Shown in pieces: positions 52,122-61,493 of a stretch of DNA of 64,000 nt. A program made the position numbers and the translations under genes. The notes under the pieces are model-generated. The model was given only the letters and a program-made list of their open reading frames with translations, searched no databases and was not told where the DNA came from. Source of the DNA: an uncultured Barnesiella sp. GTDB taxonomy: Bacteria > Bacteroidota > Bacteroidia > Bacteroidales > Barnesiellaceae. Within the stretch, counting starts at the first letter, position 1. Each line of letters starts with the position of its first letter. The stretch spans positions 62,001-126,000 of the forward strand of contig CALUFO010000004.1 in the NCBI GenBank assembly GCA_944320015.1, written 5' to 3'.

Positions 52122-53330
52122 TTATTCTCGAAAGAACTCTTTCATAAACTCGTCGCCAACCAGCGAGCCATAAGCCCCTTCCCTCACGCTAAATTCGTCA
52201 TACCGGGCGACCCCGTCGGGTTGGACACCGGGCTTGTAAATGACAAACGGGACAGGTGCCGCCGTATGTGTGCGCACCCGGCATGGCGTGGGGTGGTCGG
52301 GCAAGAGGGCAATCGCCACCGGCTCGTCCATTCGGTTCACCGCCTCGATGAGCGGCCGAAGCACACGGTGGTCGAGATACTCGACCGTGCGGAGCTTCAA
52401 ATCGACATCGCCTTCGTGGCCCGCCTCGTCGCTGGCCTCGATATGCAAATATACAAAATCATGGGCATATAACGCATCGATTGCGGCTTGAACTTTTCCT
52501 TCGTAATTGGTATCGTAGAGACCGGTCGCCCCTTCGACGTCGACGGGCTGCAAACCGGCATACACACCGATGCCCCGAATGAGATCGACGGCCGAAATAA
52601 CCACGCCGCTGCGTATGCCATATCGTTGAGCCAGAGTCTCCATGCTGGGTTTATATCCCGGCGACCACGGCCAAATGCTGTTGGCGGGGTCTTTCCCCTC
52701 GGCCATGCGCCGCAGGTTGACGGGGTGTGTGGGCAAGATTTGTTGCGATTGCAAGATGAGAGTGTTGAGCCGGTCGGCTGTCGCTGTCGCCTCGGGGACG
52801 AGCGGGCGCACCATCACGTCGCGGAACGGCGTGCCGGGAACATCGTGCGGGGGAGTACAGCCGACTCGCTTGTCGCCACCTTTGAGTTTGAGCAAATGGC
52901 GGTACGAAACCCCGCGGAAGAAATTGGCGTCGTCACCGCCCAACTCTTGTTGCAGGAAGTCGATGAGCTGGGAAGCCTCGGCGGTAGAGATGTGACCGGC
53001 CGAATGGTTCTTGATGAGACCATTCTCGATACAAACGATATTGCATCGCATGGCCATTTCGCCCGGCTCTATGTCGATACCCATACTGGCCGCCTCCAAA
53101 GAGCCCCGTCCCTCGAACACCCGGTCGAGGTCGTAACCCAATACGGACAGGTTGGCGATTTCGCTTCCCGGGTGATAACCGTCGGGGACTGTTTTCAACA
53201 CCCCGCAACGTCCGTGAGACGCCAGCCAATCCATCGCCGGCGTATCGGCCGCTTGCAAAGGAGTGCGGCCACCCAGCCGTTCGATAGGTTCGTCGGCCAT
53301 ACCGTCACCCAAAACTATGATATGTTTCAT
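52122..53330 (-). CDS. PGM-like protein proposed to be the homoserine kinase of the threonine operon
   Basis: A 402-residue member of the alkaline-phosphatase/cofactor-independent phosphoglycerate mutase superfamily (ApgM-like). It has the metal-site start VLGDGMADEP, HSAGHISTAEA, LHIEASDEAGHEGDV and LLPDHPTPCRVRTHT. Family knowledge: a subgroup encoded between thrA and thrC in genomes without thrB was proposed as a non-homologous homoserine kinase (TIGR02535). Here it lies 17 bp after thrA and 9 bp before thrC, exactly in the missing thrB position. Many databases call it phosphoglycerate mutase; operon context favours homoserine phosphorylation, which is inference. Confidence 0.85.
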   Translation of the reverse strand: MKHIIVLGDGMADEPIERLGGRTPLQAADTPAMDWLASHGRCGVLKTVPDGYHPGSEIANLSVLGYDLDRVFEGRGSLEAASMGIDIEPGEMAMRCNIVCIENGLIKNHSAGHISTAEASQLIDFLQQELGGDDANFFRGVSYRHLLKLKGGDKRVGCTPPHDVPGTPFRDVMVRPLVPEATATADRLNTLILQSQQILPTHPVNLRRMAEGKDPANSIWPWSPGYKPSMETLAQRYGIRSGVVISAVDLIRGIGVYAGLQPVDVEGATGLYDTNYEGKVQAAIDALYAHDFVYLHIEASDEAGHEGDVDLKLRTVEYLDHRVLRPLIEAVNRMDEPVAIALLPDHPTPCRVRTHTAAPVPFVIYKPGVQPDGVARYDEFSVREGAYGSLVGDEFMKEFFRE

Positions 53331-53347
53331 CGGTCAAAATTTTTTAA

Positions 53348-55783
53348 TTATCGAATATTGGCGATGCCTATGATGTCGGCAAAGACTCCGGCGGCCGTTA
53401 CTTCGGCTCCTGCGCCATAGCCTTTGATAACCATGGGATACTCGCGATAACGGTCGGTGGTAAACATGATTACATTGTTGCTCCCTTCGAGGTGATAGAA
53501 AGGGTGCGACGGCTCGATTTCGCGCAGCCCCACCTCGACATTGCCGAGATCGAGCGTGGCGACGAAGCGCAACACGTTTCCCCGACCGGCCACCTGCCGG
53601 CGATATAGTTCGAAGTCGGCGTCGTATTGCTGAATCTTCGCCCAAAAATCGTCGAGTGAGCCTTCGAAGTACGACTCGGGGATAAAAAGGTTTTTCTTCA
53701 CGTCGCTCTGTTCCACCCGGTATCCGGCCTCACGAGCCAAAATTACCAACTTGCGTATCACGTCTTGCCCGGATAAATCGATACGGGGGTCGGGCTCGCT
53801 GTATCCGGCTTCGCGAGCCATACGCACCGCCCGGCTCAACGGCACATCGGCACTCACCATGTTGAAAATATAGTTGAGTGTACCCGATACTACGGCTTCG
53901 ATTTTCAGAATCTTGTCGCCGCTGTTGATGAGGTTGTTGATGGTGTTGATAATGGGCAGGCCGGCACCCACGTTAGTCTCGAAAAGGTATTTCACATCGC
54001 GCTTGCGGGCGATCTGTTTCAGTTCCCGGTAAGAGTCGTACGACCCCGAAGCTCCTATCTTGTTGGAGGCGACTACCGACACGTTGTGGTCGAGCAAGGT
54101 CTTATACAAGTCGGCGATGTCGGGGCTTGCCGTACAATCGACGAAAACCGAGTTGAAGATATTCATTTTTATAATCTCGTCTCGTATCTTTGCCGGCGAA
54201 GCCTTCATCTCGGAACGGTCGAGCAACTCTTGATAATGCTCGATGTCGATGCCCTCCCGGTCGAAAAGGCATTTACGGGAGTTGGCAATTCCCACCAGCC
54301 GCAGCTGCAACGCTTTCGTTTCGAGCAGTCTTTGTTGTTGTTTGCAGATTTGCCGCAACAAATCTTTTCCGACGGTTCCTACCCCGGCCACAAAGAGATT
54401 GAGCACTTGCGACTCGGAGAGGAAAAACGAGTCGTGTATGACATTGAGCGCCTTGCGAAGGCTGCCCAGCGCAATGACAAACGAAATATTGGTTTCCGAA
54501 GCGCCTTGCGCACAAGCTATCACATTGATACCGTTGCGTCCCAGCACGTTGAAGAGCTTGCCGGCAATGCCGGGGGTATGCTTCATGTTCTCGCCCACGA
54601 TGGCGACCGTCGCCAAATCCTTCTCGGCCTCGATGTCGCTGATCTCGCCCACCGCCATTTCTTGTTCAAACTCGTCGCGCAATACTTTCACTGCCAAATC
54701 GGCGTCGGCGTTGCGCACGGCAAAAGTGGTATTGTTCTCGGACGACGCCTGCGAGACCAAAAAGACGCTGATTCCCGACTGAGCCAACCGGTTGAATATG
54801 CGTGAATTGATGCCGATGACACCCACCATGCCCATGCCCGACAGGGTGATAAGGCAAGTATCGTTGATCGACGAAATACCCTTGATCGCCTTTCCCTCGG
54901 CATGGGAATTGTCTTCCGAGATGAGAGTTCCGGGAGCCGACGGATTAAAGGTGTTTTTGATGAGGATAGGGATATTCTCGTGGAATACCGGATAAATCGT
55001 GGGTGGATAGATAACCTTCGCTCCGAAGTTACACAGCTCCATCGCTTCGATAAACGACAGGCGTTCAATGACATAGGCGGTGTTTATGACACGGGGGTCG
55101 GCAGTCATGAAGCCGTCGACATCGGTCCAAATTTCGAGTTGCGAGGCTTTGAGTGCTGTCGCCAGAATCGCAGCCGTATAATCCGAACCGCCCCGCCCCA
55201 GATTGGTCACATCGCCATTGTTCTTGTCCGAAGCGATAAATCCCGGGACGACAGCCACCCGGGGCAGCTCTGAAAAATATCGTTTCACCAGTTTGTTCGT
55301 CTCCTCGAAGTCGACAACATGTTTGCCGAACTGCCTTTGGGTCTTGATGAAAAACCGGGAGTCATAGTGGACAGCCCCCTCGATTACCCGGCTGACAATG
55401 AGCGACGATAACCGTTCGCCATAACTGACAATCGTGTCGAGCGTTTTTACCGACAAGTCTTTAATGAGAGACACGCCTCTAAAAATATTCCCCAGCTCGT
55501 CGAGGAGCGGCTCGATGAGTTCCAGCAATTCGGCTTGCTTGTCGGGCTCGACAGCCGCCTGTACCATGTGGCGATGCCGTGTCACTATCTCGTGGAAACA
55601 AACCTCATAGGCGCAGCCACCCTCGGCGGCGAGTTTTGCGGTTTCGATAAGGTTGTCGGTTATTCCTCCGAGAGCCGATACCACGACAACGACGGGCTCC
55701 CGGCAACTCTCGACTATATGTTTGACATTCGACATGCTCTCGACCGAGCCTACCGACGTGCCTCCGAATTTCAATACTTTCAT
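53348..55783 (-). CDS. thrA: Bifunctional aspartokinase/homoserine dehydrogenase I
   Basis: An 811-residue fusion. The aspartokinase domain begins MKVLKFGGTSVG and runs to about residue 300, with two ACT regulatory domains (about 310-455; VGVIGINSRIFNRLAQSGIS and VGENMKHTPGIAG). The homoserine dehydrogenase domain starts with the NAD(P) site VAGVGTVGKDLL near 470 and contains EAGYSEPDPRIDLSG. It catalyses the first and third steps of threonine/methionine synthesis and is usually feedback-inhibited by Thr. First structural gene of the operon; about 140 nt upstream lies a Thr-rich leader peptide with an attenuator. Confidence 0.97.
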   Translation of the reverse strand: MKVLKFGGTSVGSVESMSNVKHIVESCREPVVVVVSALGGITDNLIETAKLAAEGGCAYEVCFHEIVTRHRHMVQAAVEPDKQAELLELIEPLLDELGNIFRGVSLIKDLSVKTLDTIVSYGERLSSLIVSRVIEGAVHYDSRFFIKTQRQFGKHVVDFEETNKLVKRYFSELPRVAVVPGFIASDKNNGDVTNLGRGGSDYTAAILATALKASQLEIWTDVDGFMTADPRVINTAYVIERLSFIEAMELCNFGAKVIYPPTIYPVFHENIPILIKNTFNPSAPGTLISEDNSHAEGKAIKGISSINDTCLITLSGMGMVGVIGINSRIFNRLAQSGISVFLVSQASSENNTTFAVRNADADLAVKVLRDEFEQEMAVGEISDIEAEKDLATVAIVGENMKHTPGIAGKLFNVLGRNGINVIACAQGASETNISFVIALGSLRKALNVIHDSFFLSESQVLNLFVAGVGTVGKDLLRQICKQQQRLLETKALQLRLVGIANSRKCLFDREGIDIEHYQELLDRSEMKASPAKIRDEIIKMNIFNSVFVDCTASPDIADLYKTLLDHNVSVVASNKIGASGSYDSYRELKQIARKRDVKYLFETNVGAGLPIINTINNLINSGDKILKIEAVVSGTLNYIFNMVSADVPLSRAVRMAREAGYSEPDPRIDLSGQDVIRKLVILAREAGYRVEQSDVKKNLFIPESYFEGSLDDFWAKIQQYDADFELYRRQVAGRGNVLRFVATLDLGNVEVGLREIEPSHPFYHLEGSNNVIMFTTDRYREYPMVIKGYGAGAEVTAAGVFADIIGIANIR

Positions 55784-55900
55784 ATCTGCATTATTCTATC
55801 GGTGTTTCTCTCCTTGCTTCCATGTCGAGCCGGAGAGTTACACAAAATTACAAAACTAAATTGATAAAGCTATGCCGCATCGCGGCCAATCGAGATAAAG

Positions 55901-55935
55901 AAAAAAAACGTCCTCCCCCCTAAGGGGTGGTCATT
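55901..55935 (-). terminator. Attenuator hairpin of the threonine operon
   Basis: On the minus strand AATGACC-A-CCCC, loop TTA, GGGG-GGA-GGACG then T8 (55908-55901) forms a terminator between the leader peptide and thrA. The 5' arm covers the last four Thr/Pro codons and stop of the leader peptide, so a ribosome position there would decide folding. A C-rich stretch upstream (GGGTTCCCCCGCC, about 56003-56017) could pair with the G-rich 3' arm as antiterminator. Confidence 0.8.
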
Positions 55936-55970
55936 GTTGTAATACCGGTATAGAATAAATTGTGTAGCAT
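55920..55970 (-). CDS. thrL: Threonine operon leader peptide
   Basis: A 16-codon reading frame encoding MLHNLFYTGITTMTTP-stop. Five of the last nine residues are Thr (ACC, ACA, ACA, ACC, ACC), with one Ile and one Met, the amino acids that depend on this pathway. The stop codon TAG lies in the loop of a terminator hairpin. This is the arrangement of thrL in enterobacteria: low charged tRNA-Thr should stall the ribosome, unmask an alternative fold and let transcription continue into thrA. The peptide is too short for automatic gene finding. The symbol is given by analogy. Confidence 0.82.
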   Translation of the reverse strand: MLHNLFYTGITTMTTP

Positions 55971-56066
55971 CGTTGTTTCTATATCAACACTATCGGGCTG
56001 CCAAGGCGGGGGAACCCGAGTCTTCCCGCACGATTTAGCCGTTGTTCGATTGTATTTTCTCTTTTG

Positions 56067-56100
56067 CAAAAATAATCTTTTTTTTTATTTTTCAAGCAAA
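56067..56100 (-). promoter_or_regulatory. Promoter of the threonine operon
   Basis: On the minus strand TATTTTTG (56074-56067) is a -7 box; TTTGCTTG at 56100-56093 supplies a -33 element at 18-22 nt. The transcript would start near 56060, giving a 275-nt leader that contains the leader peptide and attenuator. The rest of the 588-bp gap to ansA (56101-56371) is AT-rich; TTACTTTTG at about 56268 may serve ansA. I see no further gene. Confidence 0.6.
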
Positions 56101-56371
56101 ACAAGCACAAAATGATTTATAAAAATGTGTTTTATTTTACAATTTAATATTTCTCATCGTTTTTCAAGCATCATTTTGAATATGTCTTTTTGTCACGGGA
56201 TAAGTAAGGAAAAGCGACTGCCGCAATATTTTAAACGGCAAAATGATATTTCTCGCCATAAATTATTACTTTTGTAAGCAAAACAGCAGGCAAAATGTAT
56301 CCGGCTCCATGCGGTATAGGCTGTCGGGAGTATCGCCTGCTCTATGTGTGTAAGGAAATAACCCATTGTAT

Positions 56372-57418
56372 ATGCCCGAAAATATCACATCGGTTCTTAT
56401 CATCTATACCGGTGGCACCATCGGAATGGTGGAAAACAGCCAGACGGGAAGCCTTGAACCGTTTAACTTCCACCATTTGCTCGACAAAGTTCCCGAGTTG
56501 CGACAACTCGGCTTCTCTATCTCGACCGTACAATTCGAACCCCCGATCGACTCGTCGGAGATTGAGCCCGACTCGTGGATAAAACTGGTACATATCATAG
56601 CCGATAATTACGACCTCTTCGACGGTTTCGTTGTCCTACACGGAACCGACACGATGTCCTACACGGCATCGGCTCTCAGTTTCATGCTCGAGAACCTCAG
56701 CAAACCCGTTATTCTCACCGGCTCGCAACTGCCCATAGGCGTGCTCCGCACCGACGGTAAAGAGAATCTTATCACAGCTATCGAAATCGCCGCCGCCAAA
56801 AACGCCAACGGCACACCGTTGGTTCCCGAGGTGTGTATCTTCTTCGGTAACCACCTGTTGCGCGGGAACCGCACCACCAAAATAAGCGCCGAGAGTTTTC
56901 ACGCTTTCGTATCGACCAACTACCCGCCATTGGCACAAGTGGGTGTCCATATCCACTACGACGAGAACCAAATCGCCCATGCTTCGCAAAAACCGTTGCG
57001 CCCCCATTACCTCATGAACACCAATATCGTGGTGCTGAAACTATTCCCCGGCATATCGGAACAAACCGTGCGCTCTATCTTGAATATCCCGGGGTTGAAA
57101 GGGGTTGTGCTGGAAACCTTCGGTTCGGGCAACGCACCGGTAAAACAATGGTTCCTCGACTTGCTCAAAGAGGCGGTAGACAAGGGTATTGTCATTGTCA
57201 ACGTGAGCCAGTGTATGGGGGGAAGCGTGCAAATGAGCCGGTACGGGACCGGGAGCAAACTCGAAAATGCCGGCGTGGTGAGCGGTTACGACAGCACTAC
57301 CGAAGCCGTGCTCACCAAACTGATGTTCCTTTTCGGCCACGGCTATCCGGCCAAAGTGGTCAAAGAGAATATGAATTGCTCGCTCAGTGGCGAGATTACC
57401 CCCACGCAACGTCATTGA
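56372..57418 (+). CDS. ansA: Type I (cytoplasmic) L-asparaginase
   Basis: A 348-residue amidohydrolase without signal peptide. The first active-site Thr is in IYTGGTIGM (residue 14 region), the second in VLHGTDTMSYTAS (about 90), followed by LTGSQLPIG. Length and lack of a signal fit type I enzymes, which hydrolyse asparagine to aspartate and ammonia in the cytosol. ATG at 56372 (MPENITSV) is chosen over a TTG two codons earlier. It is read divergently from the threonine operon, which consumes aspartate. Confidence 0.93.
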   Translation: MPENITSVLIIYTGGTIGMVENSQTGSLEPFNFHHLLDKVPELRQLGFSISTVQFEPPIDSSEIEPDSWIKLVHIIADNYDLFDGFVVLHGTDTMSYTASALSFMLENLSKPVILTGSQLPIGVLRTDGKENLITAIEIAAAKNANGTPLVPEVCIFFGNHLLRGNRTTKISAESFHAFVSTNYPPLAQVGVHIHYDENQIAHASQKPLRPHYLMNTNIVVLKLFPGISEQTVRSILNIPGLKGVVLETFGSGNAPVKQWFLDLLKEAVDKGIVIVNVSQCMGGSVQMSRYGTGSKLENAGVVSGYDSTTEAVLTKLMFLFGHGYPAKVVKENMNCSLSGEITPTQRH

Positions 57419-57613
57419 AAACAAGGAGCTGGTTCTATACTCCCCCTCCTGTGGCAGATGTGGGTTAAGATTCTCGCACTCAGTCTATTTATTCCGTTTT
57501 TTCTTTGCTCGGGACAGCTGTTCTTCTGAGCCGCCCTATATCGGTGCCGGCTTAGGGGAGAAGTGTAGGGTGTATTTAATTCTTCCTCTTGTGGTGTGAG
57601 CGATTACAGACGA

Positions 57614-57658
57614 TAAAAAAACCGAAAGGCCCCCTTTGGACATTTCAAAGGAGGCCTT
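57614..57658 (-). terminator. Terminator of pfkA
   Basis: On the minus strand AAGGCCTCCTTT / AAAGGGGGCCTT with a 9-nt loop, followed by CGGTTTTTTTATCG, lies 27 bp after the pfkA stop. The 195 bp between it and ansA hold no feature I can name. Confidence 0.88.
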
Positions 57659-57684
57659 GGTGAGGTAGATTTTTCCGCCCGGAA

Positions 57685-58665
57685 TCAAATCGAGAGTCTT
57701 CTCAGGGTGTTGAGCAGCTCGCGGTCGATGGGCTTATCGTTTTTGATAGCTTTGTTGAAAGGCACATACTCGATTTCGTTGTTGCGGATACCGATCATGA
57801 CGTTGCGTTGGTCTTCGAGCAAGGCGTCGATGGCGGCCGAGCCCATGCGGCTGGCGAGGATTCGGTCGTGAGCGGTGGGGGATCCGCCTCGTTGAATGTG
57901 CCCCAAGATAGTCACTCTCACATCGTACTGGGGATATTCTTTTTGTACACGTTCGGCCAAGTGCATGGCGCCGCCTGTGATGGGGCTTTCGGCAACCAGT
58001 ACGATACTGCTGTTTTTCGATTTGCGGAATCCGTTTTTGATGAGTTCTTCGAGCTGGTCGACTTCGGTCGAAATCTCGGGAATGATAGCGGCTTCGGCTC
58101 CGGTGGCGATGGCGCCGTTGAGGGCGAGGAACCCGGCGTCGCGGCCCATGACCTCGATGAAGAAGAGTCGCTCGTGCGAAGTGGCGGTGTCGCGTATCTT
58201 ATCGACGGCCTCCATGATGGTGTTCAGGGCGGTGTCGTATCCGATAGTCGTGTCGGTGCCATAGAGGTCGTTGTCGATTGTGCCGGGCAGCCCCACGATG
58301 GGGTAGTTGTATTCCGAGGCGAAGATGCGGGCGCCGGTGAGTGTGCCGTCGCCGCCGATTACGACAAGGGCGTCGATACCTTCTTTGACGAGGGTGTCGT
58401 GTGCGATTTTCCTTCCTTCGGGAGTCTTGAACTCTTGGCAACGGGCGGTTTTCAGTATGGTGCCTCCCTGTTGTATGATGTTGCTTACATTTTGTGTCTT
58501 AAAAGGCGATATTTCTCCGGTGATGAGGCCTTTGTATCCACGATAAATTCCTTTTACCTCAAATCCGTTGTAGATAGCGGCGCGTGTTACCGCACGAATG
58601 GCCGCGTTCATTCCGGGGGCGTCGCCTCCCGAAGTCAAAATACCTATACATTTAATTTGCGACAT
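57685..58665 (-). CDS. pfkA: ATP-dependent 6-phosphofructokinase
   Basis: A 326-residue glycolytic kinase of the bacterial short type. Motifs: [18 protein letters not shown] (residues 8-25), [12 protein letters not shown] (about 100; Gly rather than Asp after GGDG favours ATP over pyrophosphate), [20 protein letters not shown] with the catalytic Asp (about 128), [12 protein letters not shown], and [14 protein letters not shown]. It forms fructose 1,6-bisphosphate. Single-gene unit with its own terminator. Confidence 0.96.
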   Translation of the reverse strand: MSQIKCIGILTSGGDAPGMNAAIRAVTRAAIYNGFEVKGIYRGYKGLITGEISPFKTQNVSNIIQQGGTILKTARCQEFKTPEGRKIAHDTLVKEGIDALVVIGGDGTLTGARIFASEYNYPIVGLPGTIDNDLYGTDTTIGYDTALNTIMEAVDKIRDTATSHERLFFIEVMGRDAGFLALNGAIATGAEAAIIPEISTEVDQLEELIKNGFRKSKNSSIVLVAESPITGGAMHLAERVQKEYPQYDVRVTILGHIQRGGSPTAHDRILASRMGSAAIDALLEDQRNVMIGIRNNEIEYVPFNKAIKNDKPIDRELLNTLRRLSI

Positions 58666-58791
58666 AACCTATAAGTGTTTAGTTGGAAGCAAAGATAAAG
58701 ATAAAAATTGAATCTCCCTATACGATAGATAACGATAGTTGAGAATTAATGTTTTTGTAACTTGGCTTTTTCTCGGCTTGTATTGGAGTCG

Positions 58792-59682
58792 TCAGGCCGA
58801 AGGGGTATTGCCGACTTTTTCTTCCAATAGGCGGGTGATGTATTCTTGCACTTCGGCCATGAGCCAGCGGGGGGTGGAGGTAGCTCCACAAATGCCTATG
58901 CTCTTTTTCCCTTCGAGCCAGCGGGGATCTATTTCGGTAATATCAGATACGAGGTGTGAGCCGGGATTGATTTGCAGGCATTCGCCGAAAAGGACTTTCC
59001 CGTTGGAGCTTTTTTTACCGCACACGAAGAGAATGAGGTCGTGCCGCCGGGCAAATTCCCGGATATTGGGTATTCGGTTGGCGACCTGCCGGCAGATGGT
59101 GTCGAACGATTCGAATTGCCCGTCGGGTTTTATGTGCTTGATTTCGTCGACGATATGTTTGAATCCTTCGACCGATTTGGTGGTTTGGGAGTAGAGGAGC
59201 AGTTTCTTGTGGAGGTCTATTTTGCCGAGGTCTTGGCTGTTCTCGATGACCACGGCTTGTCCATGAGTCTGTCCCACCAGCCCGTTTACTTCGGCGTGTC
59301 CGGTTTTTCCATAAATGACGATTTGCGCCTCTTCGGGAGGGTTGGAGTCATAGGCCGTTTTTATTTTTCGTTGCAATTGCAGCACGACGGGGCAAGTGGC
59401 GTCGATGATTTCGATGTTGTTCTCGGCGGCGACGCGGTAGGTCTCGGGCGGCTCGCCGTGGGCACGCAACAGCACTTTCACGTTGTGCAGATGTTTGAGC
59501 TGCTCGTGGTCGATTGTGATGAGGCCTTTGGCTTTGAGTCGTTCCACCTCGTTGCTGTTGTGAACGATGTCGCCGAGGCAGTAGAGTCGTCCGCTACGGT
59601 CGAGTTCCTCCTCGGCTTTGCGTATGGCGGTGACTACCCCGAAACAGAATCCCGAATGCTCGTCTATTTCTATGCGTGCCAT
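58792..59682 (-). CDS. ispH: 4-hydroxy-3-methylbut-2-enyl diphosphate reductase
   Basis: A 296-residue [4Fe-4S] enzyme for the last MEP-pathway step, producing IPP and DMAPP. The three cluster cysteines are visible in SGFCFGV (residue 13), DATCPVV (about 96) and DTICRQVANR (about 194). Substrate-site HNSNEV, AHGEPPE and GKTGHAEVNG are present. It is the third gene of porQ-cmk-ispH, 25 bp after cmk. Its products feed the prenyl diphosphate synthase encoded 2 kb away. Confidence 0.96.
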   Translation of the reverse strand: MARIEIDEHSGFCFGVVTAIRKAEEELDRSGRLYCLGDIVHNSNEVERLKAKGLITIDHEQLKHLHNVKVLLRAHGEPPETYRVAAENNIEIIDATCPVVLQLQRKIKTAYDSNPPEEAQIVIYGKTGHAEVNGLVGQTHGQAVVIENSQDLGKIDLHKKLLLYSQTTKSVEGFKHIVDEIKHIKPDGQFESFDTICRQVANRIPNIREFARRHDLILFVCGKKSSNGKVLFGECLQINPGSHLVSDITEIDPRWLEGKKSIGICGATSTPRWLMAEVQEYITRLLEEKVGNTPSA

Positions 59683-59707
59683 GGGTCGTAATTTTTTAAA
59701 GCCGATT

Positions 59708-60409
59708 TTATTGCAATTTGTCGATGGTCTCTTTGTAACGGTCGATGAGCCATTGGTCTTGCTCTTCGATTGTCATGTGGGAGTTGTCGAGGAGGATAGC
59801 GTCGTCGGCTTTCCGCAGGGGGCTTTCTTTGCGGGTTTGGTCGATATGGTCGCGCTTGTTGATGTTGGCGACCACCTCGTCGAAATCGACTGCCACGCCT
59901 TTTGCCCGCAGTTCGTCGACACGGCGTTGCGCGCGGGTCTCGGCCGAAGCCGTGACGAATATTTTCAACTCGGCATGGGGGAATACGGTCGTACCTATGT
60001 CCCGGCCGTCCATGACGATGCCTTTCCGTTCGCCCATTTTCTGTTGAGCCGCCACCATGGCGGTGCGCACGAAAGGTATGGCGCTTACGGGGCTCACTTT
60101 GTCGGAAACCCGCATGGAACGTATCTCTTGCTCGACGTCTACGCCGTTGAGATATGTGTGCGTCTTGCCCGTGTGCGCGTCGGGACGGAAGTCGATTCGA
60201 ATCTCGTCCATGAGAGGCAATAGGGCTTCGGTGTCGACGGTGTCGCCGTCGATAAGTCCGTGGTCGAGGCAATAGAGGGTGACGGCCCGGTACATGGCTC
60301 CGCTGTCGATATAGATATATCCTATGTGGCGGGCAAGGGCTTTGGCCATGGTGCTTTTCCCACAAGAGGAAAATCCGTCGATGGCAATGGTTATGCGAGG
60401 TTTATCCAT
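59708..60409 (-). CDS. cmk: Cytidylate kinase
   Basis: A 233-residue P-loop kinase phosphorylating CMP and dCMP. The Walker A is [17 protein letters not shown] near residue 11. [43 protein letters not shown] and the long NMP-binding insert are typical for Cmk. It starts 6 bp after porQ and precedes ispH, a conserved linkage in Bacteroidota. Confidence 0.95.
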   Translation of the reverse strand: MDKPRITIAIDGFSSCGKSTMAKALARHIGYIYIDSGAMYRAVTLYCLDHGLIDGDTVDTEALLPLMDEIRIDFRPDAHTGKTHTYLNGVDVEQEIRSMRVSDKVSPVSAIPFVRTAMVAAQQKMGERKGIVMDGRDIGTTVFPHAELKIFVTASAETRAQRRVDELRAKGVAVDFDEVVANINKRDHIDQTRKESPLRKADDAILLDNSHMTIEEQDQWLIDRYKETIDKLQ

Positions 60410-60415
60410 GAGTGT

Positions 60416-61444
60416 CTATTTTTTAAATTCAAAAAGATTGGTAGAGAGGTTGACCATAAAGGTGGTCGCTCCCGTGTGTTGTTGGGCAAGAGCCACGCCT
60501 ATCCCGAACATGCGCACTTTGATGCCGCCGCCTATGCTGAATCCCGAGAGGAAATTGCGGCTGGCCGTTTTCATGTCGGTGCGGGTCTTGTAGTTGTAAC
60601 CCAACCCGATGTAGATGCGGTCGGTAGGCAGAAATTCCACTCCGAAAATGAGGTGGCGGAAGAGGTTGTCGACAAATTTGTTTTTCTCGACGATGTCGCT
60701 GCTGCCGGTGTAGGCGCTGCTTTCGATTGTGGGATAGGGCAGGTTCCACCGGGTGAGGTGGCGCGCTGTGACCGATATGCGTATCGGGGCGTGTTCGAGG
60801 CTTTGGGTATAGCCTATCTGCAAGTCGAATGGCATGCGCTCGAAGGTGTCGTTGTAGCGCTTGATTTGTCCCCCCAGATTGCGGGCGACCATCGACAGCG
60901 ACAGGTCGTTGTCGGCGTTGTAATAATTGAGCCCGAGGTCGACGGCAAGAGCCCAAGAGGTGTATTGCTCGTAGGACGAGTAGATTACTTTGGCGTTGAT
61001 GCCTCCTCGCAGGGTGGTGGTGAAGTCGTGGGAGTAGATACCGTTGAACACGATGTCTTTGGGCGAAAACTCGCCGGTGATGACCCCGGTTTCGTCGGCG
61101 CTTTTCATTTTGCCATAACCGTAGTACTGTATGCCGGCGGCCCAAGCGCCACGTTCGCCGGCGGCTTTGCCGAAAGTTACCCCTGCCAAATTGATTCCAC
61201 CGACATATTTCATGTAGTTCAATCCGAGTTGCATGTCAGACTCGGGGCCCATGAGCGCGGGGTTTTGGTTGATGAGATTGATATCTTCGTCGATAATCGA
61301 TATGTTGGTTCCCCCCAGTGCGTAGGCGTGGGTCGAGGTAGGGATATTGAGAAAGTCAAACGAACTTGTCCCTTCTTGTCCTCTCCCGATGAAACAGATG
61401 GTAAGGAACAGGAATACCGCTATGTGTCGAATCGAATGCGTCAT
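60416..61444 (-). CDS. porQ: Type IX secretion system protein PorQ
   Basis: A 342-residue outer-membrane beta-barrel protein with a signal peptide (cleavage after GRG, about residue 22). Characteristic start: FDFLNIPTSTHAYALGGTNI, then NPALMGPE and repeated barrel strands to the C-terminal STNLFEFKK. Family knowledge: PorQ joins PorU, PorV and PorZ in the attachment complex that processes and anchors T9SS cargo. At least three proteins in this window carry T9SS sorting domains besides the giant at 2-7705. The frame is open to 61492, but this crosses the promoter (-7 at 61462-61469), so MTHSIRHI at 61444 is the start. Confidence 0.9.
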   Translation of the reverse strand: MTHSIRHIAVFLFLTICFIGRGQEGTSSFDFLNIPTSTHAYALGGTNISIIDEDINLINQNPALMGPESDMQLGLNYMKYVGGINLAGVTFGKAAGERGAWAAGIQYYGYGKMKSADETGVITGEFSPKDIVFNGIYSHDFTTTLRGGINAKVIYSSYEQYTSWALAVDLGLNYYNADNDLSLSMVARNLGGQIKRYNDTFERMPFDLQIGYTQSLEHAPIRISVTARHLTRWNLPYPTIESSAYTGSSDIVEKNKFVDNLFRHLIFGVEFLPTDRIYIGLGYNYKTRTDMKTASRNFLSGFSIGGGIKVRMFGIGVALAQQHTGATTFMVNLSTNLFEFKK

Positions 61445-61461
61445 AGTTTTTTTTCGAGGTT

Positions 61462-61493
61462 CAAAGATAATGAAAGGTGAGCGCAGAGACAAA
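61462..61493 (-). promoter_or_regulatory. Promoter of the porQ-cmk-ispH operon
   Basis: On the minus strand TTTG (61493-61490), 20 nt, TATCTTTG (61469-61462). A second complete promoter with the same 20-nt spacing sits one repeat unit upstream (TTTG 61576-61573, TATCTTTG 61552-61545), so the operon may be driven by tandem promoters. Confidence 0.75.

Noticed and set aside
52122..53330. Simple call as glycolytic phosphoglycerate mutase
   Set aside because: The superfamily fits, but placement exactly between thrA and thrC with short gaps favours the proposed homoserine kinase role.
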